Of a stretch of 64,000 nucleotides of DNA, positions 47,044 to 56,505 are shown piece after piece. Position numbers and translations under genes: made by a program. Source of the DNA: Trebonia sp963774945 (GTDB taxonomy: Bacteria; Actinomycetota; Actinomycetes; Streptosporangiales; Streptosporangiaceae); NCBI GenBank assembly GCA_963774945.1, contig CAVZHA010000015.1, positions 1,520,022 through 1,584,021 on the forward strand, in the 5' to 3' direction. Each line of letters begins with the position of its first letter. Within the stretch, counting starts at the first letter, position 1. The notes under the pieces were generated by a model that searched no databases, was not told the origin of the DNA, and saw only the letters and a program-made list of their open reading frames with translations.

Positions 47044-48594
47044 ATGAGCGAAGACGCGATACCGGAGCCGGCGATGGCGGGTAATGAGGCTGACGAGGCG
47101 GAGCAGCGCGTCCGTTCGGCGGTCAAGGACTGCGTGCACTGCGGCTTCTGCCTGCCCGCGTGCCCGACTTACTCGCTCTGGGGCGAGGAGATGGACTCCC
47201 CGCGCGGGCGCATCCACCTGGTGAGCCAGCTGCTCGACGGCGCGCCGCTGACCCCGGCCACGGCCGACCACTTCGACCGGTGCCTCGGCTGCATGGCGTG
47301 CATGACCGCCTGCCCGTCCGGGGTGCAGTACGACCAGATCATCGAGGCGGGGCGGGAGTGGACCGAGGCCGGGGTGAATCCGCTGGCGGGCTCGCCTGAG
47401 CCTGAGCCTGAGTCTGAGTCTGGGCGGTGGGGCGGGGCGAGGCTCGGGCGGGCTTGAGGCCGGGCTGGGCTTGGGCTCGGGCTGGGCTTGAGGCTGGGGC
47501 GGCGGCTGGGGCTGGGCCTGAGCTGACGGCGCCGCGGTCGCTGGCCGATCGGCTGACCAGGTCGGCGATCTTCGCCTTGTTCCCCTACCCGCGACGGCTG
47601 CGGGTGGCGACCGCGCCGCTGCGGCTCGCCCAGCGGACCGGGGTCGACCGCCTGCTGGCCAGGACCGGCCTCGTCGGCCGGGTCTCCCCCGCCGCCGAGC
47701 AGGCGCTGCGGCTCGCGCCCGCGTCGCGGCCGACGCCGCCCGGCCGGCTGCCCGAGCGGGTGGCCGCGCTCGGCACCCGGCGCGCGGTGGTCGGGATGCT
47801 GACCGGGTGCGTGCAGTCGGTGTTCTTCCCCGCGGTCAACGCGGCCACGGCCCGGGTGCTGGCGGCCGAGGGCTGCGACGTGATCATCCCGCGGTCGCAG
47901 GGCTGCTGCGGGGCGCTGTCGCTGCACTCCGGGCGGGTGGCCGAGGCGGCGCAGTTCGCCCGGCAGACCATTGAGACGTTCGAGGCGGCGGGCGTGGACG
48001 TCGATCGTCGTGAACTCGGCCGGCTGCGGGTCGGCGATGAAGGAGTACGAGCGGCTCTTCGCCGGGCTGGCCGCCGACGACGGCGAAGACGAGGCCGAGG
48101 CCGGAGCCTCGCCCGCGCTGCCCGGTCAGGTGGAGGCCGCGTCCTGGGCGGCCAGGGCGGCGCTGCTGTCGTCCCGGGTCCGCGACCTGACGGAGTTCCT
48201 CGACTCGCTCGGACCGGTGGCCACCCGGCGTCCGGTCCCGGTCGTCGCCGCCTACCACGACGCCTGCCACCTCGGGCACGCGCAGCGGATCACCGCCCAG
48301 CCGCGCTCGCTGCTGCGCGCGATCCCCGGACTCGAGCTGGTCGAACTGCGTGACGCCGGGGTCTGCTGCGGGTCGGCCGGCGTCTACAACCTGCTGCAGC
48401 CGGACGCGGCGTCGGCGCTCGGATCACGCAAGGCCGACTCGGTCGCCGCCTCCGGCGCCTCCCTGCTCATCTCGGCCAACCCCGGCTGCACCCTGCAGAT
48501 CTCGGCCGCGCTGACGGCCCAGGGCGTGACGATCAGGACCGCGCACATCGCCGAGATCCTCGACGCCTCGATCAACGGCGTACCGCTGGCTTGA
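47044..48594 (+). pseudogene. glcF: glycolate oxidase iron-sulfur subunit GlcF, two frameshifts
   Basis: The N-terminus has two [4Fe-4S] ferredoxin motifs, CVHCGFCLPACP and CLGCMACMTACP. A Glu/Pro then Gly/Leu-rich linker around 47400-47500 contains the first frame change. The first CCG domain follows (GCVQSVFFPAVNAA, QGCCGALSLHSG). A second frame change near 48002 leads into VVNSAGCGSAMKEYERLF and the second CCG domain (YHDACHLGHAQ, GVCCGSAGVYNLL). Removal of one base at the second joint restores VDVIVVNSAGCG. It passes electrons from GlcD/GlcE to the membrane pool. Starts ten bases after glcE. Confidence 0.85.
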
Positions 48595-48634
48595 TCCTCG
48601 GTAGGGTTTGCGCTTGCGGCCGGGAGGTGTGTCT

Positions 48635-49327
48635 GTGAGCTTTGATCTTTACGTCTGGGGTTCCCCGTGTCCGGTTACCGTCCGGCAGGCGGAACGGATA
48701 TGCCAGGAGCTAGCGGCGGGGGACACAAGTTCCGTAGGCGGCGATGGCAGGGTGCCGGGCTTCGTTCAGGAGTTGCTCGGGCGATTTCCGGTCTTGGAAG
48801 GCCTGGCCGCTGAAGAGCTGGAAGCCTCGCCGTGGAACGTGACGCCCGAAGTCTCGGCCAGCCACGTGATCATGACGATCTCCTGGTCTCGGGTGCAGGG
48901 GGTGGCGGAGTTCGTGCTCGGGCTGGCAGCGACGCGGGGCCTGGTCTGCTTCGATCCGCAGGCCTCGGTCGTCCATAACCCTTCAGGCCAGGCCGATCGG
49001 CTGCGGCTGGAGTTCGCTGATGGCGGCCTTGTAGACCGGCTGGACCGGGCGGCACTGGGCACGTTGCTCCAGGCGCTCTCTTCGCGGAACTGGCATGCCT
49101 GCCTGGGGTCGAGGCCAGGCTGGTTCGTCCAGGTGGGCATTGGCCCGAACGCGGGCAACGTCCCAGCCGGGAAGTTCGCGCTCGAGTACCGGGAGGGCGC
49201 GCCTGAACGTCATCGCCAGGCCTTGGTCGCCAGCCTCGCCGATGTCGTGGCGGCCTTCGAGGGGTTCGCGTCAGGTGATCCGGCTTGGACGGACTCCTTT
49301 TCGTGGAGTCAGCTGCATTTCTCTTAG
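48635..49327 (+). CDS. hypothetical protein
   Basis: A 230-residue protein from GTG 48635 (SFDLYVWGSPCPVTVRQAE), with GGGAGG seven bases upstream. No signal peptide or membrane segment. Third-position GC is slightly lower than its neighbours. The sequence has mixed alpha/beta character with LRLEFADGGLVDRLDR and a late HRQALVASLADVVAAFEGF helix. I do not recognise the family; proteins beginning SFDLYVW are common hypotheticals in actinomycetes. It ends before a nested inverted repeat. Confidence 0.75.
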   Translation: MSFDLYVWGSPCPVTVRQAERICQELAAGDTSSVGGDGRVPGFVQELLGRFPVLEGLAAEELEASPWNVTPEVSASHVIMTISWSRVQGVAEFVLGLAATRGLVCFDPQASVVHNPSGQADRLRLEFADGGLVDRLDRAALGTLLQALSSRNWHACLGSRPGWFVQVGIGPNAGNVPAGKFALEYREGAPERHRQALVASLADVVAAFEGFASGDPAWTDSFSWSQLHFS

Positions 49328-49340
49328 TCCTGCCTCCATC

Positions 49341-49464
49341 TTCTTATCGGTTTTCACCACTTCTTCGTCTCCTTATCAGTTCTGACCACAAAATTCCGAC
49401 AAATCGGGCGGGAAAGCGGTCAGAACTGATAGCAAGATGAAAGAGTGGTCAGAATTGATAAGAA
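49341..49464. repeat. nested double inverted repeat
   Basis: Four related arms: A 49341-49360, B 49371-49389, C 49418-49431 and D 49445-49464. A pairs with D (19 of 20 positions, three wobble) and B pairs perfectly with C over 14 bases (TATCAGTTCTGACC). A and B are direct copies, as are C and D, so alternative pairings A-C and B-D are also possible. Lower GC than surroundings. Confidence 0.75.
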
Positions 49465-49583
49465 GGTGGCGCAAGCCGTGGGGGTGGTGGTGAAATTGCG
49501 GCGGGCGGGACGGCCGTGACTTCGGTGCGGCTTGGCAGAGCGCCTTTGGCGGGGTTGGGTCACGGCGGGGGCCCAAAGTCGGG

Positions 49584-49795
49584 GTGGGTCAAGGGGCCGG
49601 GAGGGACTCCGGGGCCGGGGGGTCAGGCGGCCACGGGGGTCCACGGTGGCGGTGGGTCAAGGGGCCGGGAGGGACTCCGGGGCCGGGGGGTCAGGCGGCC
49701 ACGGGGGTCCACGGTGGCGGTGGGTCAAGGGGCCGGGAGGGACTCCGGGGCCGGGGGGTCAGGCGGCCACGGGGGTCCACGGTGGCGGTGGGTCA
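49584..49795 (-). repeat. 68-bp tandem repeat running past the stop of the propeller protein
   Basis: Three complete 68-base units begin at 49584, 49652 and 49720, identical in the parts compared, and a fourth starts at 49788. The unit contains GGGCCGGGAGGGACTCC, a close copy of the gene's last codons and stop region (49793-49812). Confidence 0.85.
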
Positions 49796-52603
49796 GGGGG
49801 CCGGGAGGGGGACCAGGGCGGGGGTGGTGCCCTGCTCGGCGGTGCCGGCCACGGTGCTGCCGCTGAGCGCGAGCGCGGTGATCTCGCTGCCGGGGGCCTG
49901 GGCCGGACTGGACCAGGTCAGCCCGTTCGGTGAGGTCCAGGTGACGGCGTGCTGGGCGCCGCTGCGGCCGACCACGCCCGCCGCGGTGAAGCCGTGGGGG
50001 GCGGCGGTCAGCGCGGTGACCAGCCCGAGGCCGTCCGGTGCCTGGAGCACGACCTGCCGCCAGTGGACGCCGCCATCGGCGGAGAACACGATCACCGGGA
50101 TGTCGCCGGCTCCGGTGGCAGCGTAGCCACCGGCCACCACCTGGGTTCCGCTGGCGGCGACGGAACTGAGCGTCGCGCTGGCCGCCCCGGGCGGCGGGGA
50201 CACGTAGTTCAGGTTCCAGCGCCGGCCGTCGGACGATACCCACATGGACTGGTCCGCGCCGTGGGAGCCGACGGCGACGAAGCCGCCGGAGGTCGCGGCG
50301 ACCGCGTTCACGGTCGATGCCGCCAGCCTTCCGTCCAGCCCGTCGTTGTTGTCTGCGGTCCAGCTGCGCAGGTCGGCCGAGTACCAGAGGACGGCGAAGG
50401 TCCGGCCCGCGACCATCTGCCTGCCCACGACCACGTAACCGGAGCGGCCGGCGGCGGTCCCGAGAAACTCGGTGCCCGTGCCTGCCTGAGCCGCGAGCGA
50501 GGAGACGGGCTGCCATTGGACGCCGTCGGCGGAGGCGAGGACCACCGCTCCGGTCGCCCGGCCATCGGACGTGCTGCCGACCGCGATCCAGCCCGCCGGG
50601 CCATGCGCCACCGAGGCCAGCGCCGGCCGAGCCGGTCACCGCGCTTAGGGCGGCGGCCGACTCCAGCGTCCAGCTGCCGTTCGAGGCCCGACGCCAGATC
50701 GCCGGGTGACCGTCGGCCGTGCCGACGGCCAGGGTCACGCCGGCCGCCGCCATCATCGAGGCGACGGTGACGGTTCCGCGCTGGCCCGGATAGCCGGACA
50801 GGGTGGCGCTGACGAAGGCCGGCGGGACCACGCCGGCGGTCGGGCGGGCGCCGGCCGGGGCTCCCGAGGTCCCGGTGGCGGCAGCGGTCGGCGACGCGGT
50901 GCCGGTGTCCGCCCGGACGGCCAGCATGTCATTGGCCTTGCCGGTCAGTATCATCAGCGCCCCGGCGCCCACGGTGACGATGATCGCGACCGGCACGCCG
51001 ATCGCGGCCGCCTGCAACGCGCGCCGACGACGCGCACCCGTTGGCCTCCTGGGCACCGACCAGGACCTGCGCGCGGCGGCGGCCTCGTTGACCGATCCCT
51101 GCCAGGCCCGGAAGAGCTCGTCGGGCTCGCTCAGCCGGGTGCCGCCGGTCCATCCGGGTGTCACCGCGCCGTCCGCTCCGGCCAGGTCGGCCGCCTCCGG
51201 TGCCTGCAGGTCGAGCGCGACCGGCGCGCCCAGCGGCATCCGCCCGCTGCCTGCGGGCCAGGCCTGCCCAGGGAACCCGTCCGGCGGATACTCGCTCCAG
51301 GACGGGCCCGGCCGCCAGGCGTCGGCCCGGCCGGGCTGGGCGCGCCCGGCAGCGGCGAACCGCGTATCGGCCGGGCCGACGCCGGTGAACCACGTCTCGG
51401 CCGGGGCAGCGTCCTCGACCCCTGAGTCGGCGAACCGAGTGTCGGCCTGGGGCGGCCCGAAGTCGGTCGGCTCGGTGTCCTCGGGCTCGCCGTAGCCGGA
51501 CCATCCGTTGGCGGCGGCAGGGCCATAACTGTCTGGGTCTTCGGGCCCGGCATTGCCAGTCCACCCGCTGGCGGTCGAGGGTTCGTAACCGACTGCCTCG
51601 GGGGGCCCGGGCTCGGCGTGGGTCGGCGGCCAGGCGCTCGCGGTGGATGAGTCGAAGCCGGCCGACCGTGGGGCTTCGGGCTCGGCATAGCCAGTCCACG
51701 CACTGGCGGTGCGGGGTTCGAAGGCGGCGGACCCGGGGAACTCGCGCTCTGGACGGGTCGGCCATGCCCCGGCGCTTGGGGGCTCGAAGCCGACGGGCTC
51801 TCGGGTCCCAGGCTCGGTGTAGCCGGTCCACGCGCTGGCGGCCGGGGGTTCGAACCCGGCGGGCTCTCGGGTCTGAGGCTCGGTGTAGCCGGTCCACGCG
51901 CTGGCGGTCGGGGGTTCGAAGCCGGCGGGCTCGGGGATCGCGGGCTCGGGACGGGTCGGCCACGCCCCCTCGCTGGGGGGTTCGTAGACGGCGGGCTCGG
52001 GGGGCTCGTCGGTGTCGGGGAACCAGTCGGCGGCGGGGTCGGAGTCCGCAAGCTCGGGGCGGGTCCGGTCCCAGCTGACCCCGGACTCCTGCCACACCTC
52101 CTGGGCCCGCTGCCAGCTAGAGCGCCGAGCCGGGTCGAGCACGCCGGCGACCGCGCCCGGCGGCGCCGCCATCACCGGTGCGCCTGCCCGATCGCGGAGC
52201 GCCTCGGTCGGGCCGACGACCGGGACCTGGCGCGGTCCGGTCGGAAACGTCCACGGCCAGAGGGCTCGAACGGGGGAGGCCGGGCCGGCTGCGGACGCCA
52301 GCCGCCGCGGTCATCGTCATCTGCGCTCGGCGACCTGGTTTCATCCGAGCGGACTGGCTCCTGGCCGAACCGAAACGGGGGGGCCGCTTCCCCGTCGGTC
52401 GGCAGGAACCAGCCCGCCGGGCTTTCCGCGCCAGGCCCGGGCCGCTTGGGCCAGGCGCGGGCTTCTCCGGATTCAGACGTTACTAGGGTTCTTTCCCCTA
52501 TCGCGGCGTCATATCCGGGTGTTCCGTGAGGGTCTTGCCAAGCATTTCCCGAGGACTGCGCATTAGCCGCCTGGCCGTTAGCTGGGCGAATAACGTCGGT
52601 CAT
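49793..52603 (-). pseudogene. large membrane protein with repeat N-terminus and propeller-like exterior, two frameshifts
   Basis: About 930 residues if repaired. The first segment from ATG 52603 (MTDVIRPANGQAANAQSSG) joins the next frame near 52235 at RQVPVVGPTEALRDRAGAP. Residues roughly 180-370 hold about eight 22-residue repeats (EPxGFEPPxASAWTGYT). One membrane helix follows (IGVPVAIIVTVGAGALMIL). The exterior has repeated blades such as GHPAIWRRASNGSWTLES, VVLASADGVQWQPVSS and VTWTSPNGLTWSSP, typical of sialidase/BNR-like beta-propellers. A second frame change lies near 50630 (LASVAHGPAGWIAVG). No named family or catalytic residues recognised; a surface binding or sensing role is a guess. 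Confidence 0.7.
51480..52000 (-). repeat. coding 66-bp repeats (22-residue units)
   Basis: Consecutive units end in SAWTGYT, SAWTGYT, GAWPTRP, SAWTGYA, SAWPPTH, SGWTGNA and NGWSGYG, each preceded by EPPxx or a variant. Amino-acid conservation of the aromatic positions suggests selection on the protein. Confidence 0.75.
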
Positions 52604-52946
52604 CGACTACTCCGAGTCCTCAGAAAGTTACTATCCGTAGCAGAACTAGGCGCGGCCTTTGCGTCTAGAACCGCCATTGGCTGGCTCCTCGCTTTCGATA
52701 GTAACGGCGCGAGCGCGAAATACCCAGAGCCTGAGGGCAAAAAAATAACAAATAGTTCTTCGGTGCTTACTTAAAGTGACAATTAAAGATCGCCGGCGAC
52801 CGGCTGAGGTAATTCATACGACTCAGGAGAATCCTGAGGTATTGAGATTCACGGCGACCACACGGGCAACAACGGTGGGATGCGCTTATCGGGCGACGGC
52901 AATCTCAATTACTTCGCTCATCATGAATAATCCGTGATCTCGCGAG
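52604..52946. promoter_or_regulatory. AT-richer intergenic region upstream of the propeller protein
   Basis: This 340-base stretch has the lowest GC of the window, with an A/T run near 52740. A perfect inverted repeat CTCAGGA-GAA-TCCTGAG sits at 52822-52838, and ATTGAGATT (52841) is mirrored by AATCTCAAT (52901). No gene is supported. It probably holds the promoter and operator of the leftward membrane-protein gene. Confidence 0.5.
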
Positions 52947-52969
52947 TCAACAATCGCCACAGAGCAAAC

Positions 52970-53000
52970 AGCCGGCCAGGCCCCAGGGGCCTGGCCGGCT
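52970..53000 (-). terminator. strong hairpin terminator of the first lysozyme-like gene
   Basis: AGCCGGCCAGGCCCC (52970-52984) and its perfect complement (52986-53000) are separated by one base. The minus-strand continuation is GTTTGCTCTG. It lies inside the open frame that ends at 52947, which shows that this frame's last 24 codons are an artefact of a frameshift. Confidence 0.8.
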
Positions 53001-53017
53001 GGGTGTCCGGCTGCGGG

Positions 53018-54044
53018 CGTCAGCCGCCCAGTTCCGAGTAGACCAGCGTCGGCGATCGGACGGCACCACGTCGGAGTCGGTCACGGCCGGCTTCTCGAAG
53101 TTCTGCGAGTAGAAGTCGGCCGCCGCGACCGGGTCGGTCTGGCTGTTCAGCTCGTCCACCTGGGACTGCGCCGATCTCGTCGAGTTGTAGTACAGGATGT
53201 CGGCCAGCTGCGTCATCATGTCCGCCGAGTCGTCGCCGGTGATGATGTTCGCGTCCGGCTGGGCCGAGCCGAGCGGCGTCCAGCCGATCAGGCCGCCGCC
53301 GCCGGAGCCCTCGGACTCGGGGTTGGCCCCGGATTCGCCGTCCACGCAGGAGGCGACGCCCGCGGCCGCGGCCGTCGAGTAGCCGTTGTCGACCAGGTAC
53401 TGGCCGACCGCGAGCACGTAGTTGCCGTTGGCGATGTCGGTCGCAACGGCGGCGCTGCCGCCCGACGAGGTCTGCGTGGCGGTGGAGGACGGCGTCGCGG
53501 TGGCGGACGGGGTGGCGGTCGCCGCGGCCTCGTCCGACGAGGACTGGGCGGTGGACCCGGTCTGGGGGGCGGCGGTGGTCGCGGCGGCCGAGGACGGCGC
53601 GACCGTGGCCTTCGGCGTCTGGATGGCCTGCGCCTTGGCCGACGTGGCGGCGACGGCGCTGCTGGCGGTGCGGGCGGCCGCGATGATGGCCGACGCGGCC
53701 GAGTTGACGCCGCCGACGCCCAGGCCGCCGTGGTTCGCGCTGCTCAGGTTGACCGGAAGGCTCAGGTCGGTCGCGAGGCCGGCCGCGTGCGGGTGCCCGC
53801 CGGCGGCGACCAGGCCGTAGGCGGCCGCCCCAACCGCGAGGGCTGCGGCCACCCCCGCGGCAGGGACAACCTTGCCGACCCGCTTGCGGGCCGTCTTGCT
53901 CCGGGGGGCTGCTGCGTGCCGCCCGGTGTACTGGTCGGCGGACCGGCCGGCGCCGTGCTGGTGGCCTGGCTGCCCGCCGTCGTGGCGGCTGCGCGTGAAC
54001 AGGCCGACCTTGCTGGTGCCGTTGCGCCTGGTGCCTGCGGTCAA
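53018..54044 (-). CDS. exported phage-tail-lysozyme-like protein A
   Basis: Starts at TTG 54042-54044 (TAGTRRNGTSKVGLF) with AAGGGA just upstream, conserved in its paralogue at 55191-56145. A basic cytoplasmic N-terminus (RSKTARKRVGK) precedes one membrane/signal helix (VVPAAGVAAALAVGAAAYGL). A Ser/Thr/Ala/Pro-rich linker of about 130 residues follows. The C-terminal domain resembles the phage-tail lysozyme family: YLVDNGYSTAAAAGVASCV and GESGANPESEGSGGGGLIGW, with a Glu in the catalytic position. The intact frame runs to 52947 through the terminator. Shifting frame near 53050 gives LVYSELGG-stop at 53018, which I take as the true end. Probable peptidoglycan hydrolase. Confidence 0.75.
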
Positions 54045-54330
54045 GAATTCCCTTACGCCGATCGATGCCCGGCTACGCGGTCACGTGGGGGGAGACCTCT
54101 CGCCAGGCCTAACAAGCGGTAATCGCTCCCGAACAGCGTCACAGTCCGCAAACGCCCAAACGGTACTTTTCACCACACATAGCCCAGGGGGGCTATCGAT
54201 ACGGCGACCAGCCAGAAGGCCTGGTCAGGGCACCGGAGCCCCGTCCTGCACGCCGTTTCAGGCCGGCCTGACAACCTTGACAACGGAGGTCACGCACAGC
54301 GACGAACCACCCGAAAGGACTAGTCAACCG
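54045..54330 (-). promoter_or_regulatory. conserved long leader and promoter of lysozyme-like gene A
   Basis: Two blocks are nearly identical to those before the paralogue. The proximal one (54045-54135) includes CGGGAGCGATTACCGCTTG with an AGCG/CGCT stem. The distal one (about 54268-54330) includes GTTGACTAGTCCT, a possible -35 region. The spacing implies an untranslated leader of roughly 200-250 bases. Such leaders before cell-wall hydrolases are often riboswitches, but I cannot see the conserved boxes of the c-di-AMP (ydaO) class. Confidence 0.6.
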
Positions 54331-54419
54331 ACGGTGACCGAACAGGCGCACGATGTGGGAAAGCCACCGAAGGAAACCGGCTAGATCCACGGGGTAATCA
54401 CGCGAACAGCCGCCAACCC

Positions 54420-55170
54420 CTCAGGGCCTGGCCGGCTGCGGACTTGCCGGACGGCGTTGCGGCCTGGTGGCCCACCGGGCTATATCTAGCGGGCCTGTGG
54501 CCCCCAGGGCCCGAAGGGATATGGCCCAGGGGGCCACGAGGCCTGAACCGTCATGGCCGAGGGGGCCACAGACCCGAACGGCCATGGCCGAGGGGCCACG
54601 AGACCCAAGTGGATATGGACATGGCCTAGGGGCCGCGAGACCCGAACGGTCGTGGCCCACCGGGCTATATCCAGCGGGCCTGTGGCCCCCAGGGCCCGGA
54701 TCGATATGGCCCCGGGGGGCCACGAGCCCGAACCGTCATGGCCCACGGGCCACGGGCCACGGGCCTGAACGGAGAGGGCCAAGGGCCACAAGACCCGAAC
54801 CGTCATGGCCGAGGAGGCACGAGACCCGAACCGTCATGGCCGAGGAGGCACGAGACCCGAACGACCACGGCCAAGGGGCCACGAGCCCGAACCGTCATGG
54901 CCCACGGGCCATGGGCCTGAACGGAGAGGGCCAAGGGCCACGAGACCCGAACGGCCATGGCCAAGGGGGGCACGAGACCCAAGTGGATATGGACATGGCC
55001 TAGGGGACGCGAGACCCAAGTGGATATGGACATGGCCTAGGGGGCGCGAGACCGGAACGGTCGTGGGCCACCGGGCTATATCTGGCGGGCCGTGGCCCCC
55101 TGGGCCCGAATGGATATGGCCTAGGGGGCACACGGGGGGCCCGAACGGTCGTGGGGCAGGGGACGCGAGG
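54420..55170. repeat. degenerate minisatellite, about 20 units of 28-53 bp
   Basis: The unit is CCCGAACGGTCATGGCC followed by NAGGGGNCACGAGA, with longer variants containing CCACCGGGCTATATC-GCGGGCC. Two neighbouring 31-base units near 54800-54860 are identical, as are two 37-base units near 54980-55040. Many frames are open on both strands because of the repeats, but none has a ribosome site or consistent codon use. It fills the gap between the two paralogous hydrolase genes. Confidence 0.85.
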
Positions 55171-55190
55171 GTGCGGGTGAGGGCGGGGGG

Positions 55191-56145
55191 CTAGATGCCG
55201 CAGGCGGTGGCGACGTCCTCGGCCGAGGCCTCGCGGGTGCTGGCGGCGGGGATGCCCGCCCGCTCGAAATCGGTGACGTAGATGGAGGCCGCGTCGGCCG
55301 GGCTGGCGGCGTCGTTCAGCGCGGGCAGGTAGGACGCCCACTGCTGGTTGTAGGTCAGCACCGCCTCGAGCTGCGTCTCCAGGTCGGCCGCGGGGTTGCC
55401 GGTCACGTACCCGGCCGGCAGCGGGGTGAAGCCGATCAGGCCGCCGCCGCCCATGCCCTCGGACTCCGGGTTGCCCTTGGACTCCTGGTACATGTTGCCC
55501 GCGATGCCGGCCGCCGCGTTGTCGGTGTAGCCGTGGGCGAGCAGGAAGGTGACGATCGCGGTGACGTTGTCCGGGAGCAGGCCATCCGACAGGTTGCAGC
55601 TCAGCGTCGTCGCGGCGGGCTTCGAGGAGGCACTCGCGGTCGCCGACGGGCGGGCCGCCGCCGCCTGGACGGTCGAGTGGGCGGCGGACGTGGCCCTGGC
55701 GCTGGCGGACGGCGCCGCCTTCGGGGTCGCGGCCGCGCGGGGCGCCCGGCTGGCCTGCGGCCTGGCCGACGTCGGGGCGGCGGCGCGGGCGGACCTGATC
55801 ATGGTCGACGCGGTCGAGTCGACGCCGACGCCGGCGTGGGTCGCGCCGCTCAGGCCGCCGGGGAGGGCCATGTCGGCCGAGAGGTCGGCGCCCTGCGAGT
55901 GGCCGGTCCCGGCGACCAGGCCGTACGCGGCCGCCCCGGCCACCAGGGCCGCGGCCACCCCCACGGCGGGGACGACCCGGACCCGGATGCGTGCGGTCTT
56001 GCTCCTGGGGTCTGCGTGCCGCCCGGTGTAGCCGTCGGCCGGGGCTGCCAGCTCGGGGGTGCTGGGTCGCCTGCTCGCCGCTTTGACTGTTCCGGTTGAA
56101 GAGGCCGAACTTGCTGATGCCGTTACGCCTGGTGCCTGCGGTCAA
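55191..56145 (-). pseudogene. exported phage-tail-lysozyme-like protein B, one frameshift
   Basis: Paralogue of the gene at 53018-54044. From TTG 56145 it reads TAGTRRNGISKFGLFNRN. In the run CCCCCG near 56060 the frame changes, continuing GYTGRHADPRSKTARIRVR, a membrane helix (VGVAAALVAGAAAYGLVAG), a long Ala/Ser/Pro linker, and the C-terminal domain FLLAHGYTDNAAAGIAGNMYQ / ESKGNPESEGMGGGGLIGFT, ending EDVATACGI. The QES-NPESEG-GGGLIGFT core matches phage-tail-lysozyme-type muramidases, with Glu as presumed catalytic residue. Probable cell-wall hydrolase. About 315 residues if repaired. Confidence 0.75.
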
Positions 56146-56440
56146 GAATTCCCTTACGCCGTTCCATGCCCGGCTACGCAGTCACGAGGGGGGAGACCTC
56201 TCGCCAGGCCTAACAAGCGGTAATCGCTCCCGAACAGCGTCACGGCCCGCAAACACCAGAACGTTACGTTTGGCCAGACATGGCCCAGAGTGGTCACTGA
56301 CCCGAAATCAGCCCAAAAGTCCTGGTCAGGACCCAGAGCCTCGGTTCACGCGCCGTTCCAGGCGGCCCGTTCCCGGTGTCGGAACCCCTGACAACGGTGG
56401 TCACGCAGAGCAACGAACCACCCAATAGGACTAGTCAACT
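56146..56440 (-). promoter_or_regulatory. conserved long leader and promoter of lysozyme-like gene B
   Basis: Positions 56146-56240 match 54045-54135 at about 95%, and about 56388-56440 match the distal block of the first copy (CTGACAACGG to GGACTAGTCAAC). The DNA between the blocks has diverged, so conservation is not simply recent duplication. It suggests a shared promoter plus a shared RNA or translational control. Confidence 0.6.
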
Positions 56441-56505
56441 CAGAGTGACGTGAGGCGTGCGCGACGTGAAAAAACTACATTGAGGGATCTATTCGACACT
56501 TATGG

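Noticed and set aside
51700..51960. tRNA T-loop-like words GGTTCGAA in a row
   Set aside because: They are codons of the 22-residue repeats (GFEPP) read on the other strand; no acceptor or anticodon stems.
52526..52774. 82-codon + frame upstream of the propeller protein
   Set aside because: Overlaps the start of a better gene on the other strand, with atypical codon use.
54045..54330. c-di-AMP (ydaO) riboswitch before the lysozyme-like gene
   Set aside because: Context fits, but I cannot find the conserved boxes by eye; kept only as an unclassified conserved leader pending a covariance search.
54420..55170. Repeat protein or CRISPR array between the hydrolase genes
   Set aside because: No unique spacers, variable unit length, many frames open on both strands, no ribosome site; fits a minisatellite.
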